Origin: Leptospirales bacterium
Lineage (GTDB): Bacteria; Spirochaetota; Leptospiria; Leptospirales; Leptospiraceae
DNA length: 64,000 nt
Direction of reading: 5' to 3'
Assembly (NCBI GenBank): GCA_013297885.1
Contig: JAAFIR010000004.1
Span: 62,001 to 126,000 of the forward strand
In this document: piece by piece, positions 17,548 through 26,491 of the stretch
Layout: each line of letters begins with the position of its first letter
Numbering within the stretch: position 1 is the first letter of the stretch
Translations under genes and position numbers: made by a program
Notes under the pieces: model-generated
Database searches by the model: none
Told to the model about the DNA's origin: nothing
What the model saw: the letters and a program-made list of their open reading frames with translations, nothing else

Positions 17548-17686
17548 TAGCGATAGAGATTCAAAAAGTCGCAAAGCGAGTCGCAAAGCGACCTAGCTTT
17601 TTGAAGCTCGGGTCTTTTTTTGAAGTTAGTTTTAAAAAAAATTACTAACTCTAGCTTTTTTTAAACTTCAAAAAAGACATCGCCCA
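17548..17686 (-). repeat. family-A two-hairpin repeat, copy 4
   Basis: On the minus strand: 5' box TGGGCGATG (17686-17678), stem 1 GTCTTTTTTGAAGTT/AACTTCAAAAAAAGAC (17664-17678 with 17612-17627), middle box CCGAGC, stem 2 TTCAAAAAG/CTTTTTGAA (17560-17568 with 17597-17605), closing box ATCTCTATCGCTAG. The stem-2 loop holds two tandem copies of GTCGCAAAGCGA. Confidence 0.8.
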
Positions 17687-17746
17687 TAAAACTATTTTGA
17701 ACTTGATTAATCTATAACCCATAATTTAATCAATCTCAGTTTAGTT

Positions 17747-19006
17747 ATGCAAAGTTTTTTTAAGAAATATTCTAGTTATTTTTTTTATGTATTATTTGGG
17801 ATTTTGGCGGTTCAAGGTTTTTTGAAGTCTGGAGAAAAATCAGATTTTGGGGATTATTTCCAAGCTTCAAAATATTTTTATGAAAAAAAAGATTTGTACA
17901 ATAAAAATTTTTTAAAATCTCTTCAAACAGAAATTAAACCAGAAGAAATTTTTAAAGCAGAAAATTTAGAAAAATTAGAAATGCTTAAAGGAAATGTGGG
18001 AACTTATATTTATCCACCAGTTTTTGCTTTTCTTTTGATCCCGCTTGGGTTCTTGGATTATTCAGTTGCATCAGCAATTTTTTTAGTAATCAATTTGGCA
18101 TTTTTGTATGGATGTTTTTATTATTTAAAATTAAATTTTGATTCTGAAAAATTTTCACAAATAAGTTTTTTAACTTTGTTAATCGGTTTTAAATTTTTTG
18201 AAAACCATGTAGCAAATAACCAAGTTGCTTTTGTACTATTATTTTTATGTATATATTCATTATTTTCTAAAAATGAAATTTTGTCTGGGCTTGCTATTGC
18301 AGTTGCAATTTGGATCAAACTTACTCCAGCAATTTTTTTAGTGTATTTTTTATTTCAAAAAGAATATAAAAAGATTTTTTATTGTGCCATTTTTGGTGTA
18401 CTGATTTTATTTTTGCCATCAATTTATTCTCATGATTATAATATTGCTTCTTTGATAGATTGGAAAGAATTAGTTTTGGATAAAGCAATGAAAAATCCTG
18501 AATTTCGTTCTTGGAAAAATAACCAAAGTTTGATATCTACTCTTGCAAAATATTTTTTACCAAATGCCGATTTATTAAATCAATCAGAACATGGGTTACC
18601 AATTTTAAATTTGAGTAAAGAAAGTTTAAAATTACTTTTTTATTTTTTATCTGCTTTAATATTTCTTCCAATAGGAATTTATTTTTTAAAAAATAAAAAC
18701 AAAGAAAAAATGATTTCGATTTTATTTATACTTTCTGTTGTTTTTTCAGGAATTTCTTGGATACATTCATTTGTGTTTTTATTATTTCCAATTTTTTATT
18801 TGCTAAAAATTTTTTTGGAAACAAAACAAGAAAAATATTTTAGTTATTTTTTCTATCTAGTTTTGATTTTATCTATATTTATAAATAAGAGTTTAATTGG
18901 ACAAAAAATGGAATCTAAGTTATTGATGTTCTCTTATTTACTTTATTTAAGTCTTGCTTATTTAAGTTTGGTTATAAAAATAAATACAAATAATGAAAGA
19001 AATTAA
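17747..19006 (+). CDS. GT87-type (DUF2029) polyprenyl-phosphate-dependent glycosyltransferase
   Basis: A 419-residue polytopic membrane protein with about ten transmembrane segments. The GT-C-type N-terminal loop DFGDYFQASKYFYEKKDLYN and the TYIYPPVFAFLLIPLGFL motif are typical of GT87/DUF2029 mannosyltransferase-like enzymes, which use lipid-linked sugars on the outer face of the membrane. ANNQVAFVLLFL, LAIAVAIWIKLTPAIFLVYF and WIHSFVFLLFP follow as in the family. It is the first gene of a five-gene operon and overlaps the GT4 gene by 14 nt. The sugar donor and acceptor cannot be read from sequence. Confidence 0.85.
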   Translation: MQSFFKKYSSYFFYVLFGILAVQGFLKSGEKSDFGDYFQASKYFYEKKDLYNKNFLKSLQTEIKPEEIFKAENLEKLEMLKGNVGTYIYPPVFAFLLIPLGFLDYSVASAIFLVINLAFLYGCFYYLKLNFDSEKFSQISFLTLLIGFKFFENHVANNQVAFVLLFLCIYSLFSKNEILSGLAIAVAIWIKLTPAIFLVYFLFQKEYKKIFYCAIFGVLILFLPSIYSHDYNIASLIDWKELVLDKAMKNPEFRSWKNNQSLISTLAKYFLPNADLLNQSEHGLPILNLSKESLKLLFYFLSALIFLPIGIYFLKNKNKEKMISILFILSVVFSGISWIHSFVFLLFPIFYLLKIFLETKQEKYFSYFFYLVLILSIFINKSLIGQKMESKLLMFSYLLYLSLAYLSLVIKINTNNERN

Positions 19007-20132
19007 ATACAAACCAAGAATTGCTGTTGATGCTAGACCACTTGCATATGGTCTAACTGGAAATTCAAGGTATTTATTTGAAGTTTTAAAAATTTTATTA
19101 ATAGATAATTCATATTTTGAATATGTATTTTATTCCAACAAAGAAATTCATTCCAATTTTTTACCTTTCCTTCAAGAGAAAAAAGTAAAAATTTTAATAA
19201 AGCCAATAAATGGATTTATTTGGTTAAATTTTTATTTGCCATTTGTGTTAAAACAAGATCGAGTGGATTTATTTTGGGGAACATTACAACTTTTGCCTTT
19301 CCTACCCTACTCTATCCCATCAGTTGTAAATTACCACGACTTAAATTTTATCTCAGCGCCTGAAACAATGTCAAAAGCAAATTACTTTCAACATCGTTTC
19401 TTTTCTCCCATTACAATTTCTAAAGCAGATAAAATTTTTTGCCTTTCAGAAAATACAAAAAAAGATATTTGTAATTTTAATACAAGTTCAATTAATAAGC
19501 TAAAAGTAATTTATCCAGGTGTGAATAAAAAGACCTCCACCAAAATGGATTTTAAAATTGATGGAGATTATATTTTAACTGTAGGAACTCTTGAGCCTAG
19601 AAAGAATTTACAAACAATAGTAACTGCTTTTTTAGAAATCAAAAAAGAATTTCCTGAATTTAAACTCAAATTAGTTTTGGCAAGTAGAGTTGGTATTGGT
19701 TGGGGACAAGAAGAACTCACAGAAAAATTAAGATCAGATGAATACAAAAACCTAGGAATTCAATTAGTTGAAAATCCATCCGATGAAGTTTTGGAAAAAC
19801 TTTATAAAGAATCAGCTTTTTTTGTTTTTCCATCTATTCATGAGGGATTTGGTTTGCCCTTACTTGAAGCTTTAGTTGAACAAAAAATTTGTATTGCTTC
19901 AGATATTCCTGTATTTAAAGAAGTTCTTCATCCTGAAGTTGATTTTTTAGTAAAAAGTCTTGATGTTTATGCTTGGAAAGATGCAATTTTAAAACTAGCA
20001 GGTCAAAAAAATTGGAAAAGAAAAATTATTTGGGATGAAAAAAAGTGGACATGGCTTGAAACAGCAAAAAAGATTGAAGAAAGTATTCTTTTGCTTTGGC
20101 ATAAAAAATTAGAGAAAAACCATGCAGTTTAA
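18993..20132 (+). CDS. glycosyltransferase family 4 (GT-B fold)
   Basis: A 379-residue cytoplasmic or membrane-associated glycosyltransferase. The N-terminal ARPLAYGLTGNSRYLFEVLK binds the acceptor region. The C-terminal Rossmann domain opens with YILTVGTLEPRKNLQTIVTAF and carries the GT4 E-x7-E type site VFPSIHEGFGLPLLEALVE. Homologues transfer mannose, rhamnose or similar sugars from nucleotide donors during O-antigen or exopolysaccharide synthesis. It overlaps both neighbours (14 and 11 nt), so is surely cotranscribed with the GT87 and MBOAT genes. Confidence 0.92.
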   Translation: MKEIKYKPRIAVDARPLAYGLTGNSRYLFEVLKILLIDNSYFEYVFYSNKEIHSNFLPFLQEKKVKILIKPINGFIWLNFYLPFVLKQDRVDLFWGTLQLLPFLPYSIPSVVNYHDLNFISAPETMSKANYFQHRFFSPITISKADKIFCLSENTKKDICNFNTSSINKLKVIYPGVNKKTSTKMDFKIDGDYILTVGTLEPRKNLQTIVTAFLEIKKEFPEFKLKLVLASRVGIGWGQEELTEKLRSDEYKNLGIQLVENPSDEVLEKLYKESAFFVFPSIHEGFGLPLLEALVEQKICIASDIPVFKEVLHPEVDFLVKSLDVYAWKDAILKLAGQKNWKRKIIWDEKKWTWLETAKKIEESILLLWHKKLEKNHAV

Positions 20133-21627
20133 TTCCATTCATTTTATTATTTTCTTTTTTATCACAATTCTTTTAGGTAATATTCTAAAAAATAAAGTAC
20201 AAAAATTTTTTTTACTTATTGCAAGTATTTATTTTTACACAGTCTCAAATACTTACTTTTTAGCTTTGTTGATTTTATCCACGTTGATAGATTATATTGC
20301 AGCAATTTTAATTGATAATCCAGAAAGAAAAGAAAGAACCAGAAAAATTTTATTATTAGTTTCAATTATTTTTAATCTATTCATATTGGGTTATTTTAAA
20401 TATGCTTATTTTATTTCAGAAATTCTTAGCTTTATTTTTCAAACTGAATTTAGAACTTACAATTTAGTTGCGTCTAGTATCAATTTTTTAAATTCGTTTC
20501 CAATTTTTAAAACCTCACTTGGATTTTTAGGATTTGAAAATTCAGCATTAGATGTTTACAAAGACAAAATAATTCTACCAGTTGGAATTTCTTTTTATAC
20601 TTTTCAATCTATGTCTTATACAGTTGATGTTTATCGAAAACAAATTTCAGCACGTAAATCTTTTATTGATTTTTCATTTTATGTAGCATTTTTTCCTCAA
20701 CTTGTTGCTGGTCCAATTGTTAGAGCCACAACATTTTTTAGAGATTTGGAAGTTCGTTTATCTGTGTTAAACGAAGATATTCAAATTGCATTTACTAGAA
20801 TTTTAATTGGGTTTATGAGAAAATTAGTTTTTGCGGATAATCTTGGAGTCATGGTAAATCATGTTTTTGCAAATTACCAAACTCTAAATGCAGTGGAAAT
20901 TTGGACTGGAGCAATTGGATTTTGTTGGCAGATATATTTTGATTTTGCAGGTTATACTGATATTGCAATTGGAATTGCAAGACTATTCGGTTTTAAATTT
21001 GATCCAAATTTTAATTTTCCAATGACAATGAAAAATATCACAGACCATTGGACTAAATGGCATATTTCATTTTCTACTTGGATAAGAGACTATATTTATA
21101 TTCCTCTTGGTGGTTCAAGAGGGTCTAGCTTTGTAGTATATCGGAATATTTTTATTACTTGGTTATTTGGTGGAGTGTGGCATGGTGCTGATTTCCATTT
21201 TGTCTCTTGGGGAGTTTGGCAAGCGTTGATGTTATCCATCCATAGACTTTTTGTTCAAACTAAAATTAGAGAATATTTTGTGAACTTAGATTCTAAAATT
21301 TACAAGTTCTCTTCTTTTTTATTTACAAGTTTTTGTCTTGGATTTGGATTTGTAATGTTTAGAGCTGAGAATATGACAAAAGTAAAAGCGATGTGTAAGT
21401 CAATGTTACTTTTAGATTTAGAAAAAAATCCTGTTGATTCTTGGACAAATTCAAATTATGCTTTAATGTTGGTAATATGTTATTTAGCTAGTTATATTTT
21501 TTCAAAAAGGAACATAGAAGCGATGTCAGTCATGGAAAATAAATTAATGTATGCAAACATTACTGCAATATTTTTAATTTTATTTTTTGGAACTGAATCT
21601 CAAACTTTTATGTATTTTGTATTTTAA
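20122..21627 (+). CDS. MBOAT-family O-acyltransferase (AlgI-like), first of two
   Basis: A 501-residue integral membrane protein of the membrane-bound O-acyltransferase family, which moves acyl groups across the membrane onto glycans. Landmarks are GISFYTFQSMSYTVDVYR, FFPQLVAGPIVRATTFF, FDFAGYTDIAIGIARLFGF, HWTKWHISFSTWIRDYIYIPLGGSRG and the catalytic His in FGGVWHGADFHFVSWG. The length and about eleven hydrophobic segments fit AlgI/DltB relatives. Its stop overlaps the ATG of the SGNH partner by one base (TAATG), the usual AlgI-AlgJ/X-like pairing. Confidence 0.92.
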   Translation: MQFNSIHFIIFFFITILLGNILKNKVQKFFLLIASIYFYTVSNTYFLALLILSTLIDYIAAILIDNPERKERTRKILLLVSIIFNLFILGYFKYAYFISEILSFIFQTEFRTYNLVASSINFLNSFPIFKTSLGFLGFENSALDVYKDKIILPVGISFYTFQSMSYTVDVYRKQISARKSFIDFSFYVAFFPQLVAGPIVRATTFFRDLEVRLSVLNEDIQIAFTRILIGFMRKLVFADNLGVMVNHVFANYQTLNAVEIWTGAIGFCWQIYFDFAGYTDIAIGIARLFGFKFDPNFNFPMTMKNITDHWTKWHISFSTWIRDYIYIPLGGSRGSSFVVYRNIFITWLFGGVWHGADFHFVSWGVWQALMLSIHRLFVQTKIREYFVNLDSKIYKFSSFLFTSFCLGFGFVMFRAENMTKVKAMCKSMLLLDLEKNPVDSWTNSNYALMLVICYLASYIFSKRNIEAMSVMENKLMYANITAIFLILFFGTESQTFMYFVF

Positions 21628-22871
21628 TGAAAACAGAATTTTATTTATTTTTTAAAGACAAACGGTTTTATATTCCACTAATTTTATTAATTTTATTTGA
21701 AATTTTTTTTCCAACAAAGTTATACAAACCCCTACTAAAAAAGAATTCTTATGCAGCAAATATCAATAATATTCTTGGTCATGCAATTGAGAAAAAAAAT
21801 ATTCATAATCCAGACATATTACTACTTGGAACTTCTGTTGCATACCAAGGACTAAATGTGAGAATTCTTCAAGAAAAGATAAATTCTACTGGTTACAAAA
21901 TTCAAACAGCTGCAATTCCCGGTTCAGAATTAATTGTTCAAGATTTAGCAGTTGATAAAATTTTACCTGAGTTTGATAATTTGAAATTAATTATTTATGT
22001 GGGTGAAATTACAATGCCTTGGGTGAGCCAAAAAAATCTTTCTCTTCCAACACTTGCAATGCTTGGAGAGTTTGAAAAGAAAAAAGTTTTTTCTAATTTA
22101 ATTGAATTTGAATATGAATCTGAAGTTTTTAATTTAAAAGATGATGGAAGTTTGAATTACAAAAATGATTCTTGGTTAGATAAATTACAAAGGCAAACTT
22201 TAATTCACAAAATTGATTATGAAGATTGGGCATTTTTATCATTTGATTCAATAAAATATAGAAGAGATATTGGACATTTTTTAGTAAATCCAGCAATAAG
22301 AATTCGATATTTAAGAAATAAAATTTCAAAACCAAATGAAAATTTTTATGAATATGAAAATACGAAAACTGAAAAGATGAGCTCTTATAAATTTAAAGAT
22401 CTTGAAGATTGTTTTATTCGATCTGATGTAAAACAAAACAAAGATCCAATCCCATTAGGTTCAGATTTTGAACATAAAAAAGCAATTTATCAAACTTGTG
22501 CTTTATCAAAATATACAACAACAGCACAAAATCGTAATAAAGAAACGGAACTATATTTCAAAAGACTTTCTTCAATTTATGAACAAATTAAAAAGAAAAA
22601 TATTAAAATTATAAATATATTTGCACCTTATTCCAGAGTGATTGATAATAATTTAGGTGGAGCAGGAAGGATCAAAGTTTGGCAAGAAGAATTAAAAAAA
22701 ATAAATGGTGAAGATGCTGAGTTAATAGATTTTAGATATATTTTTGATAATAAAGATTCTGATGAATTTTGTTATGATGTGATTCATTTAAATGGTGAAG
22801 GTGTAAAACAATTTTCAAATGAACTAGGTGAATATTTGAATAAAAATGTAGAAAGGTTCATAAAAAAATGA
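21627..22871 (+). CDS. membrane-anchored SGNH-like acyltransferase/esterase partner of MBOAT
   Basis: A 414-residue protein with one N-terminal anchor (about residues 12-28) and a periplasmic SGNH-like domain. Block I is DILLLGTSVAYQG (Ser at about residue 70). The catalytic dyad region is CYDVIHLNGEGVKQFSNEL near the C-terminus (Asp and His in D-V-I-H). In alginate and peptidoglycan O-acetylation the MBOAT protein passes acetyl to such a protein, which places it on the glycan. It sits between the two MBOAT genes with 1- and 4-nt overlaps, so it probably serves one or both. Confidence 0.85.
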   Translation: MKTEFYLFFKDKRFYIPLILLILFEIFFPTKLYKPLLKKNSYAANINNILGHAIEKKNIHNPDILLLGTSVAYQGLNVRILQEKINSTGYKIQTAAIPGSELIVQDLAVDKILPEFDNLKLIIYVGEITMPWVSQKNLSLPTLAMLGEFEKKKVFSNLIEFEYESEVFNLKDDGSLNYKNDSWLDKLQRQTLIHKIDYEDWAFLSFDSIKYRRDIGHFLVNPAIRIRYLRNKISKPNENFYEYENTKTEKMSSYKFKDLEDCFIRSDVKQNKDPIPLGSDFEHKKAIYQTCALSKYTTTAQNRNKETELYFKRLSSIYEQIKKKNIKIINIFAPYSRVIDNNLGGAGRIKVWQEELKKINGEDAELIDFRYIFDNKDSDEFCYDVIHLNGEGVKQFSNELGEYLNKNVERFIKK

Positions 22872-24271
22872 TTTTTACTTCTTTTAGTTTTTTAGTTTTT
22901 TTTGTTTTAGTTTATTTAATTTATTGGTCAACTCCAAGTCAAAAAGGGAAAGAAATCATACTGTTAATTTCATCCATTTTTTTTTATGCAACTTGGAGTC
23001 TTGGATTTTTATTTCATTTTTTGTTTTTTATTGGGCTTAATTATTATTTCCTTATTTCACTCTTAAAAAACAGATCCAAAAAATTAATTACTATTGCTGT
23101 AGTAATTAATTTAATCAATTTAGGTTTATTTAAATATTTTTATTTTTTTACAAATAGTTTTTATTCTTTAAGTGGAATTCAATATTTTTATAATTTAGAA
23201 AATTCTTTATCATTTAAGATTATTTTGCCTCTTGCAATTAGTTTTTATTCATTTCAGATTTTAGCTTTTTTAATTGATGTTTATCGGGGTAAGGAAACAA
23301 AACTTGTAAGTTTATTTGAGTTCAGTTTGTTTATATTATTTTTTCCTCAACTAATTGCAGGTCCAATTATGAGAACAAATGAGTTTATTCCTGAGTTAAA
23401 AAATATCCAAGCAAAAAAAGAATATATAAATCCAGGAATATTTTTGATTGCAGTAGGAGTGATAAAAAAAGTTTTACTTGCTGATAATTTATCTTTACTT
23501 GTAGATCCTGTTTGGGCAAATTTATCAGAATATTCAACTTCTGCAGTAATACTTGCTTCTGTTGGTTTTACTTGGCAGATTTATTGTGATTTTTCTGGAT
23601 ACACTGATATAGCAAGAGGTTGTGCATATCTTCTGGGTTTTAAAATTCCTGAAAATTTCTTGTCTCCTTTTTTAGCAAATTCAATGAGAGAAGCTTGGCA
23701 GAGATGGCATATTACACTTTCTACATGGCTTCGAGATTATATTTATTTTTCTCTTGGTGGAAATAAAATTTCTGAAACAAGAACTTACATAAATCAACTT
23801 CTCACTTTTACACTTGGTGGATTATGGCATGGTGCAAATTTTACTTATATATTCTGGGGATTTTTTCATGGTGCAGTGTTAGTAATAGAAAGTATTTTTC
23901 AAAAAAGAGGGTGGTATATAAATTCTGATAATTTTTTAATCAAAACAATTTCAAAAATTTATACATTTCATGTTTTCTTATTTGGTGCAATCATGTTTAG
24001 AGCAACTGACCTTAGTAATTTAATTTTGGCATTTAAAAAATATTTTGGATTTGAAAGCGGAAAAATAATGTTAAGCGAAAATGAGACAAATACGATCATT
24101 GGGCTTTGTTTTATAACTTTAATTATTCAAATCATTCATTATTACCAAAATTTTCCTAGTTGGATTTTGAATAAAAGTAAAATTTTAATTCCAGTATTTT
24201 GTTTATTGGTATTTTATTTGGTGAGTTTGTATTCTAGATCAGGAAAGCAGTTTATATATTATACTTTTTAG
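22868..24271 (+). CDS. MBOAT-family O-acyltransferase (AlgI-like), second of two
   Basis: A 467-residue polytopic protein with the same motif order as the gene at 20122: AISFYSFQILAFLIDVYRG, FFPQLIAGPIMRTNEF, CDFSGYTDIARGCAYLLGF, AWQRWHITLSTWLRDYIYFSLGGNK and LGGLWHGANFTYIFWG with the catalytic His. The two MBOATs are clearly diverged, so they are not a recent duplication. Two acyltransferases with one SGNH protein suggest two acylation positions or two acyl groups on one surface glycan. It is the last gene of the glycan operon. Confidence 0.92.
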   Translation: MIFTSFSFLVFFVLVYLIYWSTPSQKGKEIILLISSIFFYATWSLGFLFHFLFFIGLNYYFLISLLKNRSKKLITIAVVINLINLGLFKYFYFFTNSFYSLSGIQYFYNLENSLSFKIILPLAISFYSFQILAFLIDVYRGKETKLVSLFEFSLFILFFPQLIAGPIMRTNEFIPELKNIQAKKEYINPGIFLIAVGVIKKVLLADNLSLLVDPVWANLSEYSTSAVILASVGFTWQIYCDFSGYTDIARGCAYLLGFKIPENFLSPFLANSMREAWQRWHITLSTWLRDYIYFSLGGNKISETRTYINQLLTFTLGGLWHGANFTYIFWGFFHGAVLVIESIFQKRGWYINSDNFLIKTISKIYTFHVFLFGAIMFRATDLSNLILAFKKYFGFESGKIMLSENETNTIIGLCFITLIIQIIHYYQNFPSWILNKSKILIPVFCLLVFYLVSLYSRSGKQFIYYTF

Positions 24272-24480
24272 ATGAAATGCTCCAAGTGATGACTGCAATT
24301 AAGCCTCGGTTGACTAGACCAAGAATCACTTGAAGCGGTGAAACATTTTAGATTTGCTTTAAGGAAAAATCAAAAAGCAAAATAATTTGATTTCAACCTA
24401 AAACAGAGCCACCTCACCAGTCGCTTTTAAATAATTAATCACTAGACCACCTCCTTATGTGTAAATCCAAACTAACATAC
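24272..24480. other. structured, higher-G+C intergenic region; candidate noncoding RNA, strand unclear
   Basis: This 200-bp stretch is less AT-rich than its surroundings and full of inverted repeats: CAAGTGAT/ATCACTTG (24283-24290 with 24325-24332), TTTTAG/CTAAAA (24346-24351 with 24398-24403) and AAATCAAA/TTTGATTT (24367-24374 with 24387-24394). The direct repeat ACTAGACC occurs at 24313 and 24441. It matches none of the common RNAs I checked by eye (tmRNA, RNase P RNA, small SRP RNA, 6S RNA, tRNA). No rho-independent terminator marks its end on either strand. Confidence 0.35.
24398..24442 (-). CDS. possible 14-residue leader-type peptide
   Basis: On the minus strand AAGGAGGTGG (24456-24447), nearly a full complement to the 3' end of 16S rRNA, is followed 4 nt later by GTG at 24442 and an open frame of 14 codons (V/M-I-N-Y-L-K-A-T-G-E-V-A-L-F) ending in TAG. 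The TAG lies at the base of a hairpin. It starts about 60 bp after the argB stop on the same strand, so it could be cotranscribed. No known peptide is recognised. Confidence 0.3.
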   Translation of the reverse strand: MINYLKATGEVALF

Positions 24481-24504
24481 ATAAAAAAATAGTCTAGAAA
24501 AAAA

Positions 24505-25389
24505 TTATTTTTCAATCAATGTACCAAGCCCTTCATCGGTAAATAATTCCAATAATAAAGAATGTTCAACTCTCCCATCTATTATATGAGTTTTGTTTAC
24601 ACCAGAACGAATTGCCGCCAAACAGCATTCTACCTTTGGAATCATACCTCCGGAAATTTCACCTTTATCAATATAAGATAAAATTTCTTTTTCAGAAAGT
24701 TTATTTGCTAATTTTTTTTGAATCAGAACACCTTCAGTGTCAGTAAGTAAAATTAATTTTTCTGCTTTTAAGTTTGATGCTATTTCCCCTGCCATAGTAT
24801 CAGCATTTATGTTTAATGCTAAACCGTTTTTATCTTCAGCAACTGGAGAAATCACAGGAATAATACCTGATGAAATCAGAGAGTTTAAAAATTCAGTTTT
24901 GACAGAAATAATTTTACCCACAAGTCCAACATCAAATAATTCAATATTGCCATTTTCATCTTTCACTTCAATTTTTTGAATTTCGCCAAGAGCAAAATTT
25001 CCATCACGTCCTGAAATACCAACTGCAACTCCACCTTTTGAATTTATCAAACTTGTAATTTGTTTATTCAATTTACCTGATAAAACCATTTCTACTACTT
25101 CCATAGTCTTTTCGTCTGTAACTCTATGTCCTTTGACAAACTGAATTGGCAATTTCAAAATATCCAAAATTTGGTTAATTTCAGGACCACCCCCATGAAC
25201 AATTACTGGATTCATTCCAATATATTTTAATAAAACAACATCTTTTGCAAATGATTCTTTTAGTTCAGGCTTTGTCATTGCTGCCCCACCATATTTGATG
25301 ACAATTGTTTTGTTTGCAAAAGTTTTGATGTAAGGTAACGACTCTAATAGATGATTAATTCTAGAAATTCTTTCTTCCATAAAAGTCAT
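24505..25389 (-). CDS. argB: acetylglutamate kinase
   Basis: A 294-residue amino-acid kinase that phosphorylates N-acetyl-L-glutamate, the second step of arginine synthesis, in the cytoplasm. Motifs are VIKYGGAAM (phosphate binding, about residues 26-34), [50 protein letters not shown] and [18 protein letters not shown]. The last is the typical ArgB C-terminal signature, ending [25 protein letters not shown]. The N-terminal helix before the first strand is the kind seen in arginine-inhibited hexameric ArgB. No other arg gene is nearby. I choose the ATG at 25389; an ATG three codons later is possible. Confidence 0.95.
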   Translation of the reverse strand: MTFMEERISRINHLLESLPYIKTFANKTIVIKYGGAAMTKPELKESFAKDVVLLKYIGMNPVIVHGGGPEINQILDILKLPIQFVKGHRVTDEKTMEVVEMVLSGKLNKQITSLINSKGGVAVGISGRDGNFALGEIQKIEVKDENGNIELFDVGLVGKIISVKTEFLNSLISSGIIPVISPVAEDKNGLALNINADTMAGEIASNLKAEKLILLTDTEGVLIQKKLANKLSEKEILSYIDKGEISGGMIPKVECCLAAIRSGVNKTHIIDGRVEHSLLLELFTDEGLGTLIEK

Positions 25390-25530
25390 AATTATGAAAA
25401 AAAGCTTTTAAGAAATCTATTTTTTTAACAAAAAGAAATGCAAAAAATTTGATAATCAAGTTTACAACTTTTTTTAAAAAATCCTCAAGCAAACCAAAAA
25501 AATGATTGAACTTTAAAAGGCTAATTAGTC

Positions 25531-25567
25531 TAATAAAAAGCCCGTTTAGAGGAGGAGCTTTTTATTA
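25531..25567 (+). promoter_or_regulatory. perfect 11-bp hairpin holding the Shine-Dalgarno of tatT in its loop
   Basis: TAATAAAAAGC/GCTTTTTATTA (25531-25541 with 25557-25567) encloses a 15-nt loop ending in AGGAGGA. The A of the start ATG is the last paired base. Folding would expose the Shine-Dalgarno but hold the start codon at the stem foot, so it may tune translation of the transporter operon. Confidence 0.6.
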
Positions 25568-26481
25568 TGCAAAGTTTAAAATCTATCAATTTTAAAACAT
25601 TTATTCTATTTTTGGGGATATTATTATCCACTACTTTTTGTGGTACTTCAAGAGAAGTAGCCATTTCCGATTCCAATTTAGTTCGTTCAACTACCAATCA
25701 AGTCCCAGCTGATTTCCAAAAACAATGGGAAAAAAGACATATTGAAGCAGAATTAAAAGGTATCATCACAAAATTAGATCAACTTACTAAAGATAATCCT
25801 TCAAGTTACGAACTATTAATTATGGCTTCAAGAGCAAATTACATTATGGGTGATGGTCCACTCTATTTAAAAATGACTGAAGAAAATGAATCAGCAATTA
25901 AAGAAGAGCAAAAAAAATTCTATGATGCATCTATTTCTTATGCAGAAAAAGCAATGGCTCTTGATTCAAATTTTAGAAAAGCAGTAGTTGGTGGTGCAAA
26001 AGTTGAACTAGCAATTGAAAATCTTGGAAAAGATTATATTGATTCTATTTATTGGAGATATGCTGCACTTGCTCGTTGGTCTAGACTTGAAGGAACTGTT
26101 ACTCTTTTAAAAAATAAAGGTAAATTTGCACAAATGGTAAAAAGAATCGAAGCTCTTGATCCAAATTATTTCTTCGGTGCAGTATACAGATTTTATGGTG
26201 GTTCAGAAACATTAACACCAGGTGGAAGTATGACTAAAGGAAAAGAAAATTTTGAAAAAGCAATCAAAGTAGAAAATAACTTTTTTGGAAATCATGTCCT
26301 ATTTGCCGATGTTTGGGCTTCAAAAAAAAGAGATGGAAAATTATTCGATAAAGAACTTAACTTTGTTATAAATGCAAAACCAGAAGTTTTAGGAAAACCA
26401 GAATGGGTTCCAGAACAAATCATAGAGCAAATGAAAGCTAAAAAAATTATAACAGAAAAAGATCAAAGAAATATAGAGTAG
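25567..26481 (+). CDS. tatT: TatT-like TPR lipoprotein of a TRAP (TPAT) transporter
   Basis: A 304-residue lipoprotein (lipobox TTFC, Cys at about residue 26) that precedes dctPQM. Length, position, all-helical TPR-like sequence (YELLIMASRANYIMGDG, ISYAEKAMALDSNFRKAVVGGAKVEL, FFGAVYRFYGG) and the sequence EKAIKVENNFFGNHVLFAD match the TatT family described in Treponema pallidum. There TatT forms a trimer that binds the periplasmic P subunit. The Shine-Dalgarno GAGGAGGA lies in a hairpin loop before the ATG. The first gene of the transporter operon; 10 nt before dctP. Confidence 0.85.
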   Translation: MQSLKSINFKTFILFLGILLSTTFCGTSREVAISDSNLVRSTTNQVPADFQKQWEKRHIEAELKGIITKLDQLTKDNPSSYELLIMASRANYIMGDGPLYLKMTEENESAIKEEQKKFYDASISYAEKAMALDSNFRKAVVGGAKVELAIENLGKDYIDSIYWRYAALARWSRLEGTVTLLKNKGKFAQMVKRIEALDPNYFFGAVYRFYGGSETLTPGGSMTKGKENFEKAIKVENNFFGNHVLFADVWASKKRDGKLFDKELNFVINAKPEVLGKPEWVPEQIIEQMKAKKIITEKDQRNIE

Positions 26482-26491
26482 AGGATAAACC

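Noticed and set aside
24440-24460. 16S rRNA 3' end fragment (CACCTCCTT)
   Set aside because: Only about ten bases match; no other 16S sequence precedes it. A Shine-Dalgarno on the other strand explains it better.
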